Assembly: GCF_004634385.1 (NCBI RefSeq)
Contig: NZ_CP037895.1
Span: 62,001-126,000 of the forward strand
Origin: Thermaerobacter sp. FW80
Lineage (GTDB): Bacteria; Bacillota; Sulfobacillia; Thermaerobacterales; Thermaerobacteraceae
Direction: 5' to 3'
DNA: 64,000 bases
Shown: one piece after another, positions 37,552 through 49,335 of the stretch
Numbering within the stretch: the first letter of the stretch is position 1
Layout of the letters: every line of letters begins with the position of its first letter
The notes under the pieces: generated by a model
What the model saw: only the letters and a program-made list of their open reading frames with translations
What the model was told of the DNA's origin: nothing
Databases searched by the model: none
Position numbers and translations under genes: made by a program

Positions 37552-38880
37552 ATGGCGGATGGGGTGGGCGAGGTCACGAGGACCCCCACGACGGACGCCT
37601 CGGCGGAGACCTCTGCGACGCGGACCGGCGTGACCCGCCCCGCGGGGGCCGACGCCGAGGCCGGAGGAGCCGGCGCGAACCCCGATCGGGTGCGCATCTT
37701 CGACACCACGCTGCGCGACGGCGAGCAGACCCCCGGCGTTGCCCTGACGGTGGAGGAGAAGGTCGAGGTGGCCCGCTGGCTCGAGGCGCTGGGCGTGGAC
37801 GTCATCGAGGCCGGCTTCCCCGTGGCCTCCGACGGCGAGTTCGAGGCGGTGGGCCGGATCGCCGAGGCGATCCAGGGCCCGGTGGTGGCGGCCCTGGCCC
37901 GCACCGCGGCGGCGGACATCGACCGGGCCTGGGCGGCCATCCGCCACGCCCGCCGGCCGCGGATCCACGTCTTCGTCTCCACCTCGCCCGTCCACCTGGA
38001 GGCCATGCTGCGCATGACGGAAGACCAGGTGCTGCGGCTGGTGGAGGAGATGGTGGCGTATGCCCGCTCGCTGTGCCCGGACGTGGAGTTCTCCGCCCAG
38101 GACGCCACCCGCAGCGACGTGGGCTTTCTCGCCGAGGTGACGGCGGCAGCCATCGAGGCCGGGGCGACCACCATCAACCTGCCCGACACCGTGGGCTACG
38201 CCACGCCCTGGACCTACGCCCGCATGTTCCAGGAGGTCATGGCCCGGGTGCCCGGGTCGGACCGGGTGGTGTTCAGCGCCCACACCCACGACGACCTGGG
38301 CATGGCGGTGGCCAACGCCCTGGCGGCGGTGCGGGTGGGGGTCCGCCAGGTGGAGTGCACCATCAACGGCATCGGCGAGCGGGCGGGCAACTGCTCCCTG
38401 GAAGAGGTGGTCATGGCGCTGGCGGTACGGGGCGACGTCTTCGGCGCCACCACGGGGGTGGACACTCAGAGGCTGGTCCCCACCAGCCAACTGGTCTCGC
38501 GCCTGACGGGCGTGCCCGTTCCTCCCAACAAGGCGGTGGTCGGGGCCAACGCCTTCGCCCACGAGTCGGGCATCCACCAGGACGGCGTGATCAAGAACCC
38601 GCTGACCTACGAGATCATCCGGCCCGAGGCGGTGGGAGCCGGCGGCTCGCAGCTGGTGCTGGGCAAGCACTCGGGCCGCCACGCCGTGCGGGTGGAGCTG
38701 GAGCGGCTGGGCTTCCGCCTGCCGGAGGAGGCCTTCCGCGAGGTCTTCCGCCGCTTCAAGGCCCTGGCCGACCGCCGGGAGTTCGTCAGCAAGGAAGCCC
38801 TCGCCCGGCTGGCGGCCGAGGTGCTGGACGAACGGCAGCAAGAGAGCGGGGCCGCATCCCGGCTCGCCCACGGCGCCTGA
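37552..38880 (+). CDS. leuA: 2-isopropylmalate synthase lacking the regulatory domain
   Basis: A 442-residue enzyme. About 45 N-terminal residues are low-complexity; the HMGL-type barrel follows, with [13 protein letters not shown], the metal His pair in [21 protein letters not shown] and the accessory helices to [13 protein letters not shown] and [10 protein letters not shown]. It then ends near residue 442. The usual LeuA dimer domain of about 120 residues, which binds leucine for feedback, is absent. The size resembles homocitrate synthase, but the leuCDB neighbours argue for leucine synthesis. It starts 17 bases after ilvC. Confidence 0.88.
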   Translation: MADGVGEVTRTPTTDASAETSATRTGVTRPAGADAEAGGAGANPDRVRIFDTTLRDGEQTPGVALTVEEKVEVARWLEALGVDVIEAGFPVASDGEFEAVGRIAEAIQGPVVAALARTAAADIDRAWAAIRHARRPRIHVFVSTSPVHLEAMLRMTEDQVLRLVEEMVAYARSLCPDVEFSAQDATRSDVGFLAEVTAAAIEAGATTINLPDTVGYATPWTYARMFQEVMARVPGSDRVVFSAHTHDDLGMAVANALAAVRVGVRQVECTINGIGERAGNCSLEEVVMALAVRGDVFGATTGVDTQRLVPTSQLVSRLTGVPVPPNKAVVGANAFAHESGIHQDGVIKNPLTYEIIRPEAVGAGGSQLVLGKHSGRHAVRVELERLGFRLPEEAFREVFRRFKALADRREFVSKEALARLAAEVLDERQQESGAASRLAHGA

Positions 38881-39202
38881 CCCCCCGAACGGGCCATGGG
38901 GAGCACGGGGCGGCCCCCGCAAGGCCGGGCGTGCGGCCGGGTCCCCAGCCCAGACGGCCGGCCGCATGCCCAGCCTATGAGGATTCGGCGACCGAGGTGC
39001 GGCTCCCTGTCGGCCCCGGGGGCCGGCGGGCGCCGACGTCCGGCCCCTGCCTGGGAAGGCGCCGGATGTCGGCGGACCTCCAGGGACGGGGGGCTGGCCC
39101 CGGCGACCGACCCGGCACGACCGGCCGCCCGGTCCACGGCCACACCCCGCGCCGAGGGCCCCATGCGTCGACGGCAAGGCTTGCGCAGAGGAGGTTCAAC
39201 CC
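38881..39202. other. leuA-leuC spacer
   Basis: 322 bases with no gene, no clear terminator and no promoter. It is GC-rich filler, similar to the other long spacers in this operon; the genes are still best read as one transcript. Confidence 0.45.
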
Positions 39203-40504
39203 ATGGCGGCACGCCGCCCGATGACCATCACCGAGAAGATCCTCGCCGCCCACGCCGGCCTCCCCTCGGTCGAACCCGGCCAGCTGGTCGAGGTCCGGGT
39301 CGACTTCCTCATGGCCAACGACATCACCGCGCCCCTGGCGATCCGGGCCTTCCGGGAGATGGGGGCGACCAAGGTCTTCGACCCCGAGCGGGTGGCCATC
39401 GTCCTCTCCCACTTCGCCCCCAGCAAGGACATCCGCAGCGCCGACCAGTGCAAGGTGGCGCGGGAGTTCGCCCGGGAGCAGGGCCTGACCCACTACTACG
39501 AGATGGGCGAGGGCATCGAGCACGCGCTGCTGCCCGACCGCGGGCTGGTTCTTCCCGGCGAGCTGGTGCTGGGGGCCGACTCCCACACCTGCACCTACGG
39601 CGCCGTGGGCTGCTTCGCCACCGGCGTGGGCAGCACCGACCTGGCGTACGCCATGGCCACCGGCGAGACGTGGCTCAAGGTGCCGGAGACGCTGAAGTTC
39701 GTGTACTACAACCGGCTGCAGCCGTGGGTCACCGGGAAGGACCTGATCCTCTACACCATCGGCCGCATCTCGTGCGACGGGGCCACGTACAAGGCCATGG
39801 AGTTCACCGGCGAGGCCCTGGCCGACCTCAGCATGGACGGGCGGCTGGCCATGGCCAACATGGCCATCGAGGCCGGTGGGAAGAACGGCATCTTCAACCC
39901 CGACCAGCGGACCCTGGACTACGTCGCCCAGCGGGCCCAGCGGCCGTGCAGCCCCGTCTGGTCCGATCCCGACGCGGAATACGCCGAGGTGTACGAGTTC
40001 AACGCCGCCCAGATCGAGCCGCAGGTGGCCCTGCCCTGGTCGCCCGACAACGTGCGGCCCCTGAGCCAGGTGGAGCGCGTCCCCATCGACCAGGTGTTCA
40101 TCGGCTCCTGCACCAACGGCCGCCTGGACGACCTGCGCATGGCCGCCCGCATCCTGCGCGGCCGCCGGGTGCATCCCGAGGTGCGGGCCATCGTGATCCC
40201 CGCGTCGCGGGACATCTACCTGCAGGCGCTCAAGGAGGGGCTCATCGAGGTCTTCATGGCCGCCGGGTGCGTGGTCAGCGCCTCCACCTGCGGCCCCTGC
40301 CTGGGCGGCCACATGGGCGTGCTGGGCAAGGGCGAGCGCTGCGTCAGCACCTCGAACCGCAACTTCGTCGGCCGGATGGGCCACCCCGAGTCGGAGTCGT
40401 ACCTGGCCAATCCGGCGGTGGCCGCGGCCTCGGCGGTGGCGGGCCGGCTCTGCCATCCGGAGGAACTCGGCATCCGGTACGAAGAGGTGGCCGGGGTGGC
40501 GTGA
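39203..40504 (+). CDS. leuC: 3-isopropylmalate dehydratase large subunit
   Basis: A 433-residue aconitase-family protein of the shorter LeuC type shared by archaea and many Gram-positives. The three [4Fe-4S] cysteines are in GSCTNGR and STCGPCLGGHMG. GADSHTCTYGAVG and SNRNFVGRMGH are also conserved. With LeuD it isomerises 2- to 3-isopropylmalate. The ATG follows GAGGAGG. This type can belong to homoaconitase-like enzymes; the operon supports leucine synthesis. Confidence 0.92.
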   Translation: MAARRPMTITEKILAAHAGLPSVEPGQLVEVRVDFLMANDITAPLAIRAFREMGATKVFDPERVAIVLSHFAPSKDIRSADQCKVAREFAREQGLTHYYEMGEGIEHALLPDRGLVLPGELVLGADSHTCTYGAVGCFATGVGSTDLAYAMATGETWLKVPETLKFVYYNRLQPWVTGKDLILYTIGRISCDGATYKAMEFTGEALADLSMDGRLAMANMAIEAGGKNGIFNPDQRTLDYVAQRAQRPCSPVWSDPDAEYAEVYEFNAAQIEPQVALPWSPDNVRPLSQVERVPIDQVFIGSCTNGRLDDLRMAARILRGRRVHPEVRAIVIPASRDIYLQALKEGLIEVFMAAGCVVSASTCGPCLGGHMGVLGKGERCVSTSNRNFVGRMGHPESESYLANPAVAAASAVAGRLCHPEELGIRYEEVAGVA

Positions 40505-40530
40505 GGCGGCCCGGAGTAGCCGGAACGGCG

Positions 40531-40718
40531 GGAGGCGACCCTGCGGTGCCATCATCCCGGGGGGCGGCGGAAGGCGACCTGCGGTGCCTCCGTCCCGGGG
40601 GCGGCGCCCGTGGTGCAGGGCGCTCCCCGAGGGCAGCAGGCCGCTCGCGCGAGCGCGGTGGGTCCATGGCCGGCGGGGGCGGCGGAGGGAGCATCCGGGG
40701 GCGGCGGCCGGTTCGTCC
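40531..40718. repeat. Imperfect duplication and motif copy in the leuC-leuD spacer
   Basis: Two imperfect copies of a roughly 38-base unit built around GGCGACCTGCGGTGCC lie at about 40531-40605. A full GGCCGGTTCGTCC motif follows at 40706-40718. No gene is present in this spacer. Confidence 0.6.
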
Positions 40719-40780
40719 CGTCCTACGGGCGTCGGACGCGATAGACGACGCGAGGTGCGCACGGTGAGGAGGTGGCGGCC

Positions 40781-41308
40781 GTGGGCCGCGTGTGGAAGTA
40801 CGGCGACGACATCAACACCGACGTGATCATCCCGGCGCGGTACCTGTTCACCACGGACCCGGCGGAGCTGGCGGCCCACTGCATGGAAGACCTGGACCCC
40901 AGCTTCGCCGGCAAGGTCCGTCCCGGCGACGTCATCGTCGCCGGCCGCAACTTCGGCTGCGGCTCGTCGAGGGAACACGCGCCCGTCGCCATCCGGGCCG
41001 CGGGGGTGGCGTGTGTCATCGCCGTGTCCTTCGCGCGGATCTTCTACCGCAACGCCATCAACGTGGGCCTGCCGATCCTGGAGTGCCCCGAGGCGGTGGC
41101 CGCCCTGCAGGACGGCGACGAGGTTGAGGTCGACGTGGCGGCCGGCACCATCCGGCGCGTGGCCACCGGGGAGACCTTCCAGGCGGCCCCCTTCCCGCCC
41201 TTCATGCAGGAGATCCTGCGGTGCGGCGGGCTGGTGGAGTACGCGCGCCGCAAGCTGGCGGCCGCCGCGGCGGCACCGGAGGGTGCGGACCCACAGCGGT
41301 CCCCTTGA
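40781..41308 (+). CDS. leuD: 3-isopropylmalate dehydratase small subunit
   Basis: About 175 residues. [17 protein letters not shown], the active-site [10 protein letters not shown] and [14 protein letters not shown] are diagnostic for LeuD/aconitase swivel domains. The GTG at 40781 is spaced correctly from GAGGAGG; the GTG nine bases upstream overlaps that site. The tail is short and Ala-rich. It pairs with LeuC. Confidence 0.93.
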   Translation: MGRVWKYGDDINTDVIIPARYLFTTDPAELAAHCMEDLDPSFAGKVRPGDVIVAGRNFGCGSSREHAPVAIRAAGVACVIAVSFARIFYRNAINVGLPILECPEAVAALQDGDEVEVDVAAGTIRRVATGETFQAAPFPPFMQEILRCGGLVEYARRKLAAAAAAPEGADPQRSP

Positions 41309-41492
41309 CGGTTGACACCGGACAACTGCCACCGGACCACGCGATGTCGCGGGCCTCGGGGACGGACCGGACCAGCGCTCCCCGAGGGAGCCGCGGGGAA
41401 CGGAAGCCCGGACGAAGGCAGCCGACGGACGCCGGCACGAGTGCCATGAGGGCCTTCCGGTGCCGGGACGGATTGCGGAGGGGGCGGGCAGC

Positions 41493-43019
<1,527 letters not shown>

Positions 43020-43024
43020 GACGC

Positions 43025-45052
43025 GTGACGTCGCCATCCGGAACGGGGACGGGCGTGGCCCCTGCGGCGGCAACGGAACGGGGGACGGCTGCGGTGCAAC
43101 TGGGGCCGACCGCTGCGGTGCGACCCGGGCCGACCGGTGCGGCGCAGCAAGGGTCGACCTCTGCCGTGCCGCACGGGCGGACCGCCGTGGCGCAGCAAGC
43201 ATCGACCGTCGCCGTGCCGCACGGGCCGACCGCCGCGGCGCAGCAAGCATTGACCGTCGCCGTGCCGCCCGGGCCGACCGCCACCGGCTCCGCCACGACG
43301 GCCGGTTCGTCGGTCCAGGCGCCCCCGGCGGCCGAGCCCCGGGCCAACGGCACGGCCGTCCCCCTGCGCAGCCGGGAGGTGGTGGAGGGATTCCACCGCG
43401 CCCCCCACCGCTCCCTCTTCAAGGCCATGGGCTACACCGACGAGGAGCTGCGCCGCCCGCTGATCGGGGTGATGAACAGCCGCAACGAGATCATCCCCGG
43501 CCACGTGCACCTGGACAACATCGCCCGCGCCGTGTGCGACGGCATCCGCATGGCCGGCGGCACGCCGATCCAGTTCGGCGTCATCGGCGTCGACGACGGT
43601 ATCGCCATGGGCCACCGCGGCATGCGCTTCTCCCTGCCCAGCCGCGAGCTCATCGCCGACTCCATCGAGACGGTCACCGAGGCCCATCAGCTGGACGGCC
43701 TGGTGCTGATCCCCAACTGCGACAAGATCACGCCGGGGATGCTGATGGCCGCGGCCCGCCTGAACCTGCCCACGGTGGTGGTCAGCGGCGGGCCGATGAT
43801 GGCCGGCAACGTCTACGGCCGGGCCGTCAACCTGGCTACGGTCTTCGAGGGCGTGGGCGCCTTCCAGGCCGGCCGCATCACCGCCGAGGAGCTCTTCGAG
43901 CTGGAGGAGGCCGCCTGTCCCACCTGCGGCTCCTGCTCCGGCATGTTCACCGCCAACTCCATGAACTGCCTGACCGAGGCCATCGGCCTCGGGCTGCCCG
44001 GCAACGGCACCATCCCGGCCGTGGAAGCCGCCCGGCTGCGGCTGGCCAAGCAGGCCGGCATGCAGGTGATGGAGCTGGTGCGCCGCGGCATCCGGGCCCG
44101 GGACATCCTGACCGAGGCCGCCTTCCGCAACGCCCTGGCCGTCGACATGGCCCTGGGCTGCTCCACCAACACGGTGCTGCACCTGCTGGCCATCGCCCAC
44201 GACGCCGGCCTGGCCGACGTGATCACCCTGGACCTGATCGACGAGATCAGCCGCTCCACGCCGCAGCTCTGCAAGCTGGCCCCGGCGGGCCCCCACCACA
44301 TCCAGGACCTGCACCAGGCCGGCGGCATCCAGGCGGTGCTGGCGGAGCTCTTGCGGGGCGGGCACGTGGACGGCTCGGTGCTGACGGTCACCGGCCGGAC
44401 CCTGGCAGAGAACGTGGCCGCCGCCCAGGGCCGGATCCAGCGGGCCCGCGCCTGGCGATCCGACGTGATCCGGACGCTGGAGGAGCCCTACAGCCCCGAG
44501 GGCGGCCTGGCCGTGCTGCGCGGCAACCTGGCCCCCGACGGGGCGGTGGTGAAGCAGGGGGCCGTTGACCCGGCCATGCTGCGGCACCGCGGCCCGGCCC
44601 GGGTCTTCGACAGCGAGGAGGACGCCGCCGACGCCATCCGCCAGGGCCGCATCCGCCCGGGGGACGTGGTGGTGATCCGCTACGAGGGGCCGCGGGGCGG
44701 GCCCGGCATGCGGGAGATGCTGGCCATCACCGCCGCCCTGGCCGGCATGGGCCTCGACCGCGAGGTGGCCCTGGTGACCGACGGCCGCTTCTCCGGCGCC
44801 ACCCGGGGCGCCTCCATCGGCCACGTCTCGCCGGAGGCCGCCGCCGGCGGGCCCATCGCCCTGGTGGAGGACGGCGACGAGATCGAGATCGACATCCCGG
44901 GCCGCCGCCTGGAGCTGCGGGTTCCTCCGGACGAACTGGCCCGCCGCCGCGAGCGGTGGCAGCCGCGGCCCCCGCGGGAGGCGCGGGGTTACCTGGCCCG
45001 CTACGCCCGGGCGGTGACGTCGGCCAACACGGGTGCGGTGCTGATGGGTTGA
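43025..45052 (+). CDS. ilvD: Dihydroxy-acid dehydratase with repetitive N-terminal extension
   Basis: A 675-residue enzyme against a usual length of about 560. Residues from about 105 on are a standard Ilv[17 protein letters not shown], the cluster and Mg ligands in [11 protein letters not shown] and [12 protein letters not shown], and [21 protein letters not shown]. It dehydrates dihydroxyacids to the keto acids of valine and isoleucine. The first 100 residues are Ala/Pro/Thr/Gln-rich imperfect repeats. The GTG at 43025 follows GGAGTGTG and sits six bases after leuB, supporting this start, though an internal start near 43350 is conceivable. Confidence 0.92.
   Translation: MTSPSGTGTGVAPAAATERGTAAVQLGPTAAVRPGPTGAAQQGSTSAVPHGRTAVAQQASTVAVPHGPTAAAQQALTVAVPPGPTATGSATTAGSSVQAPPAAEPRANGTAVPLRSREVVEGFHRAPHRSLFKAMGYTDEELRRPLIGVMNSRNEIIPGHVHLDNIARAVCDGIRMAGGTPIQFGVIGVDDGIAMGHRGMRFSLPSRELIADSIETVTEAHQLDGLVLIPNCDKITPGMLMAAARLNLPTVVVSGGPMMAGNVYGRAVNLATVFEGVGAFQAGRITAEELFELEEAACPTCGSCSGMFTANSMNCLTEAIGLGLPGNGTIPAVEAARLRLAKQAGMQVMELVRRGIRARDILTEAAFRNALAVDMALGCSTNTVLHLLAIAHDAGLADVITLDLIDEISRSTPQLCKLAPAGPHHIQDLHQAGGIQAVLAELLRGGHVDGSVLTVTGRTLAENVAAAQGRIQRARAWRSDVIRTLEEPYSPEGGLAVLRGNLAPDGAVVKQGAVDPAMLRHRGPARVFDSEEDAADAIRQGRIRPGDVVVIRYEGPRGGPGMREMLAITAALAGMGLDREVALVTDGRFSGATRGASIGHVSPEAAAGGPIALVEDGDEIEIDIPGRRLELRVPPDELARRRERWQPRPPREARGYLARYARAVTSANTGAVLMG
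43076..43290 (+). repeat. Tandem minisatellite coding the IlvD N-terminal extension
   Basis: Units of about 30 and 60 bases built on GCCGTGCCGCACGGGCCGAC and GCGCAGCAAGCAT repeat five to seven times with small changes. The encoded protein repeats (for example [15 protein letters not shown]) have no known fold. Copy number is likely variable. Confidence 0.8.
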
Positions 45053-45303
45053 ACTGATGGGCTGACGGGAGCCTTGACGGAAGCCGCGTTGCAGCCGCGT
45101 TGCATCAGCGTGGGGCCTGCCTGGGCCCGATGGGCCCGTAGGGTGCGATCGCAAAGGGTCCGATAGGGTTCCGACATGGTCAGGGTTCCGACATGGTGCT
45201 GATCGGGTCGTGGTATGGTCCTGGCCCCGACGAGGCCGTGGTTTCGCAGGTGTCGTGGTTCGTTCAGGTTTCGGTGGTTCTTTCCGGTTAGGAGGGTTGC
45301 GCC
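45053..45303. repeat. ilvD-ilvB spacer with short tandem repeats
   Basis: No gene. There are two copies of GCCGCGTTGCA (about 45082-45103) and two of GGGTTCCGACATGGT (45166-45180 and 45183-45197), followed by a T/G-rich stretch with several GGTTC words before the ilvB ribosome site. A promoter for ilvB alone is possible but not evident. Confidence 0.5.
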
Positions 45304-47583
45304 GTGACTTCCTTCGGCGAACGGGTTGCCACCCGCCCCCCATCGACGGCCGCCGCGCGCGAGACTCCGCCCGGTTTCACCCCGGGCGCCGACGGGCGAG
45401 AGCCGTCGCCTGACGGTGAGCCGCTGCCCGACGGCCGGGCCGACGGACGGAGCCGGCACCCGGCGGTCCCCCCTGGCACCGCCTCCAAGGCCGGCGCGGA
45501 GCCTCACCCCGGAGCCCGGACCGAGGCTCGCGCCAAGACCGGGGCCGAGGCTCGCCCCGATAGGGGGGCAAAAAGGGGCCCCCAGGCCGGCACTGAGACT
45601 CGCCCCAAGACCGGCGCTGCGGTGGGCACCCAGACCCGCACCGAGGCTCGGCCCAAGACCGAGGTTGCGGTGGGCACCCAGACCGGCACCGAGGCTCGCC
45701 CCAAAACCGGAGCCGAGGCTCGCCGCGCCGTCGGGGCTGGAGGGGGCCCCCAGGCCGGCGTCGTGGCCAGCATCTCGGCCGGCGCGGGCCCTGCTCCCCG
45801 TACCCAGCGGGCGCCCATGACGGGCGCCGAAGCCGTGGTCCAGGTGCTGGTGGAACAGGGGGTCGAGGTGGTCTTCGGCATTCCCGGCGGCGCCGTGCTG
45901 CCCCTGTACGACGCCCTCTACGGGGCCCCGCTGCGCCACGTCCTGGCCCGCCACGAGCAGGGCGCCGCCCTGGCCGCCGACGGCTACGCCCGGGCCAGTG
46001 GCCGGGTCGGGGTGTGCATCGCGACCTCCGGCCCCGGAGCCACCAACCTGATCACGGGCCTGGCCACCTCCTACCTGGATTCGGTCCCCGTGGTGGCCAT
46101 CACCGGCAACGTGGGGCGGGCGTTCCTCGGCACCGACGCCTTCCAGGAGGCGGACACCTTCGGCGTCAGCATGCCGGTGACCAAGCACAACTACCTGGTG
46201 CTCGACCCCGAGGAGCTGCCCGCGATCCTGCGGGAGGCCTTCGCCGTGGCCGCGTCCGGCCGGCCCGGGCCGGTGCTGGTGGACATCCCCAAGGACGTCT
46301 TCACGGCGACCATCTCGCCGGAGGCGTGGGATCGCCCGCTGCGACCGACGCCCGTGGCGTCGACGGCCGATGGGGACGACCACCGTCGGCGCCACGACAG
46401 CGCGCCACGGGTTGGCGCCCACCCCACCCCATGGGGGCCCGCCGGGTGCCGCGGCCTGGGCAACCTGGACGAGGCGGCCCGGCTCATCGCCCGCGCCCGG
46501 CGGCCCGTGCTCTACGCCGGCGGTGGGGTGATCGTCGCCGGGGCCGCCGAGGCCCTGCGCCGCCTGGCGGACGAGGCGGTTCTTCCGACCACCACCACCC
46601 TGATGGCGCTGGGCGCCATGCCCGGCGATCACCCCCTCTTCCTCGGCATGCCCGGCATGCATGGGACCTACGCCGCCAACATGGCCCTCACCGAGACGGA
46701 CTGCCTCATCGCCGTCGGGGCCCGCTTCGACGACCGGGTGACCGGCAAGGTGTCGGCCTTCGCCCCCGACGCCGCCATCATCCACATCGACGTCGACGCC
46801 GCCGAGCTGGGCAAGGTCAAGGCACCGCGGGTGGCCATCGCCGCCGACGCCCGGCAGGGGCTGGAGGCGCTGCGGGAGGCCCTGGGCCGGGTTCGTCCGG
46901 ACGAGTGGTCCGATCGCAGCCCGTGGCTCGAGCGGGTGAACGGCTGGAAGCAGGAGTACCCCTACCGCTACGACCGGGACCTGGCCCGCCGCGAACTGCT
47001 TCCCCAGGCGGTGATCGAGGAACTCGAGCGGGCCACGGCCGGCGACGCCCTGGTGGTCACTGGCGTCGGCCAGCACCAGATGTGGGCGGCCATGTTCTAT
47101 CGGTACCGCCGGCCCCGGCAATTCCTGACCTCCGGTGGCCTGGGAACCATGGGCTACGGGCTGCCCGCCGCCATCGGCGCCCAGCTGGCCCGGCCGGACG
47201 CGCGGGTGCTGTGCATCGACGGCGACGGCAGCTTCCAGATGAACGTGCAGGAGCTCTCGACCCTGGCCGAGCTGGGCCTGCCGGTGAAAGTCTTCATTAT
47301 TAATAACCGCGCCCACGGCATGGTGCGGCAGTGGCAGGACCTGTTCTACGGCCACCGCCTGTCGGCCAGCGTCTTCGAGCACCAGCCGGACTTCGTCAAG
47401 CTGGCCGAGGCGTACGGCATCGCAGCCTTCCGGATCACCCATCCGGACGAACTGGCCGGCACGGTGCGCGAGGCCCTGGCGCGCCCCGGACCGGTGGTGG
47501 TGGACTGCGTCGTGCGGCAGGAGGAGGACGTGCTGCCCATGGTCCCGCCGGGGGCGGCGCTGAAGGAGATGATCGTGGGGTAG
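45304..47583 (+). CDS. ilvB: Acetolactate synthase large subunit with repetitive N-terminal extension
   Basis: A 759-residue thiamine-diphosphate enzyme; a usual length is near 570. The catalytic part starts at about residue 172 (MTGAEAVVQVLVEQGVEVVF) and shows the catalytic Glu in LARHEQGAALAADGYARA, ATSGPGATNLITG, GARFDDRVTG and the cofactor motif GDGSFQMNVQELSTL. It condenses pyruvate to acetolactate. The first 170 residues are low-complexity with tandem TEARPKT units, and a further insert of about 35 residues precedes GLGNLDEAARL. The GTG at 45304 has AGGAGG; the internal Met has no site, so the extension is probably translated. Confidence 0.93.
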   Translation: MTSFGERVATRPPSTAAARETPPGFTPGADGREPSPDGEPLPDGRADGRSRHPAVPPGTASKAGAEPHPGARTEARAKTGAEARPDRGAKRGPQAGTETRPKTGAAVGTQTRTEARPKTEVAVGTQTGTEARPKTGAEARRAVGAGGGPQAGVVASISAGAGPAPRTQRAPMTGAEAVVQVLVEQGVEVVFGIPGGAVLPLYDALYGAPLRHVLARHEQGAALAADGYARASGRVGVCIATSGPGATNLITGLATSYLDSVPVVAITGNVGRAFLGTDAFQEADTFGVSMPVTKHNYLVLDPEELPAILREAFAVAASGRPGPVLVDIPKDVFTATISPEAWDRPLRPTPVASTADGDDHRRRHDSAPRVGAHPTPWGPAGCRGLGNLDEAARLIARARRPVLYAGGGVIVAGAAEALRRLADEAVLPTTTTLMALGAMPGDHPLFLGMPGMHGTYAANMALTETDCLIAVGARFDDRVTGKVSAFAPDAAIIHIDVDAAELGKVKAPRVAIAADARQGLEALREALGRVRPDEWSDRSPWLERVNGWKQEYPYRYDRDLARRELLPQAVIEELERATAGDALVVTGVGQHQMWAAMFYRYRRPRQFLTSGGLGTMGYGLPAAIGAQLARPDARVLCIDGDGSFQMNVQELSTLAELGLPVKVFIINNRAHGMVRQWQDLFYGHRLSASVFEHQPDFVKLAEAYGIAAFRITHPDELAGTVREALARPGPVVVDCVVRQEEDVLPMVPPGAALKEMIVG
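45600..45722 (+). repeat. 54-bp tandem repeat in the ilvB extension
   Basis: A unit of about 54 bases containing GCGGTGGGCACCCAGACC and ACCGAGGCTCG repeats about two and a half times, coding TRTEARPKTEVAVGTQTG-type repeats. The length is a multiple of three, so expansion or loss keeps the frame. Confidence 0.8.
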
Positions 47584-47608
47584 CCGGGAGGCTACCCCAC
47601 CATTTTTT
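47577..47608 (+). terminator. Terminator of the ilv-leu operon
   Basis: GGGGTAGCC pairs with GGCTACCCC around a GGGA loop, with six T from 47603. The left arm includes the last codon and stop of ilvB. On the other strand the same stem overlaps the end of the oppF remnant. Confidence 0.85.
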
Positions 47609-48165
47609 CGGGTTCCCGTCGGTGGGATGCGTCCGTGCCTTCTGGTGCCGGCGGCCCCTCCCCCGCCCACAGGTGGCAGGCGACCCAGTGACCGCCGCCA
47701 ATGTCCAACAGCGGCGGCTCCTTCTCGCGGCAGATGTCCTCCGCCAGCGGGCCGCGGGGTGTGGAAGCGGTCGCCCCGCAGCGGGTTCAGGGGGCTGGCC
47801 ACGTCGCCCTGGAGGATGATGCGCTCCCGCTTCACCGTGGGGTCGGGGATTGGGATCGCCGACAGCAGCGCCTCCGTGTCCGGAGGCCGAGGATTCCGGT
47901 AGAGCTCCTGCTAGTCCGCGAGCTCCACCAGCTTCCCCAGGTACAGCACGCCCACCCGGTTGGAGATGTGCTTCACCGCCGCCAGGCCGTGGGCGATGAA
48001 GATGAAGAAGATGAAGATGAATAGGTACGTGAGCCCGAACTCCTTCTGCAGGTCTGCCAGCAGCTTCAGGATCTGGGCCTGGATGGACACGGCCAGGGCG
48101 GAGACGGGCTCGTCGCACACGATGAGCTTGGGGTATTTCCACACAATCTGACGGAAACTCGGGGA
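47593..48165 (-). pseudogene. Oligopeptide ABC transporter ATPase (OppF-like) remnant
   Basis: Only the second half of an OppF-type ATPase is present: [13 protein letters not shown] (Walker B), [62 protein letters not shown], and in another frame EDICREKEPPLLDIGGGHW to a stop at 47593. There is at least one frameshift near 47755. The LFIAHD motif is disrupted by an expanded TTCATC repeat that adds an FIFFIF-like stretch. The Walker A half is gone. Confidence 0.8.
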
Positions 48166-48282
48166 CGTACCCGGACAGGCTCACCGTGGGCTACCAGGCA
48201 GTACGAAGCCGGCCGTCCCCGGAGGTCCCGATCGCCCCCGTCACCTCGCACCGCGCAGGACCAGCGCACCGGCGGCTACGCC

Positions 48283-49272
48283 CTACGAGGAACCGAACCG
48301 GGCTTGGAACGTCTCCAAGGACCGGAGCAGCCGCTCGTGCTCGAGGCCCCGAACAATGAAGACAATTCGGGACCGGCGGTCCTGCGTCGGCCATTCAGGT
48401 AAGTGTTCAGGCGGGTGAATCACATGCTGAACCCCGTTGATCAACACCGCCCCATCGCCCACATCCAGGATGCCCTTCACCCGCAACACTTCCTGCCCGT
48501 GGGCGTGGAGCAGCATGGTCAGCCAGACGGCGAAGACATTCCAATCCATGGGTGAGTCTAATACCAGGGAAAGCGACTCCGTGTTCGCTCCGTGCGCACT
48601 CCCACCGGTGAATTCAGGGACCGCCTCGTTCATTTCCAGGAGGGCTCGCCAAACCTTGTCATCATTTCGATCCAGCAAGAGATCCCTCAATGCGGGGGTA
48701 TCGAGATCCCTGTGCACACGAGCAGCAGGATTGAGCTCGCGGATCCGCTGAACCAGTCCCTCCGTGTGGGGATTCAAATCAGTTTTGGTGAGGATCACAT
48801 GGTCGGCTACGGCCAGTTGTTTGCGCGCCTCCGGGTGTCGCTCCAGTTGGAGCTCGCCATGGACCGTGTCCACCGTTACCAAGACGCGCGAGATGCGGCA
48901 GCGGTGCTGTAGCAACGGGTCGTTGATTACCGTAAAAAGGATGGGCGCTGGATCGGCCAGTCCCGTGGTTTCAAGGATGACGTGCGTAAGTTGCAATTTG
49001 CCCCCGTCATGAAGCTCCAGGAGTTCGCGCAGCACGCGGACCAGATCCTCACGCCGGGCGCAGCACAGACAACCGTTGCCGACCAGGGTGACGCTCTCTC
49101 CCACATGCCGGACGAGGTGATGGTCGAGCCCTACCTCTCCGAATTCATTGATAATTACCGCAACCCCGGGTTCTGCCGTTGCCCCGAGGACGCGCCGCAG
49201 GATGGTCGTTTTACCGCTCCCGAGAAAGCCAGTAAGGAGGGTGATGGGAAATCGCGCAGAGCCGGGCATCAT
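48283..49272 (-). CDS. COG0523 (CobW/P47K-family) metal-chaperone GTPase
   Basis: A 329-residue GTPase: Walker A TGFLGSGKTTILRRVL, the metal-binding GCLCC motif, ETTGLADPAPIL, the guanine site TKTD and a C-terminal CobW_C domain (VLRVKGILDVGDGAVLINGVQHV). Such proteins deliver zinc, cobalt or other metals to client enzymes. It heads away from a block with a CxxC protein, a deacetylase-family protein and an asparaginase; the deacetylase-family enzyme, normally metal-dependent, is a possible client. The ATG at 49272 follows GAGGGA. Confidence 0.88.
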   Translation of the reverse strand: MMPGSARFPITLLTGFLGSGKTTILRRVLGATAEPGVAVIINEFGEVGLDHHLVRHVGESVTLVGNGCLCCARREDLVRVLRELLELHDGGKLQLTHVILETTGLADPAPILFTVINDPLLQHRCRISRVLVTVDTVHGELQLERHPEARKQLAVADHVILTKTDLNPHTEGLVQRIRELNPAARVHRDLDTPALRDLLLDRNDDKVWRALLEMNEAVPEFTGGSAHGANTESLSLVLDSPMDWNVFAVWLTMLLHAHGQEVLRVKGILDVGDGAVLINGVQHVIHPPEHLPEWPTQDRRSRIVFIVRGLEHERLLRSLETFQARFGSS

Positions 49273-49335
49273 ACATTCCCTCGCTCGAAGGGCCAAACGA
49301 AAATCGAACCTCTGCGCTTGATCTTGCCGCTGATA

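Noticed and set aside
44922-44940. The GGTTCNTCC motif as part of a CRISPR or REP array
   Set aside because: Copies are scattered singly or in pairs inside genes with no regular spacing and no spacers.
45817-47583. ilvB starting at the internal ATG (45817)
   Set aside because: No ribosome site there, while the GTG at 45304 has AGGAGG and an open frame; kept as an alternative in the gene entry.
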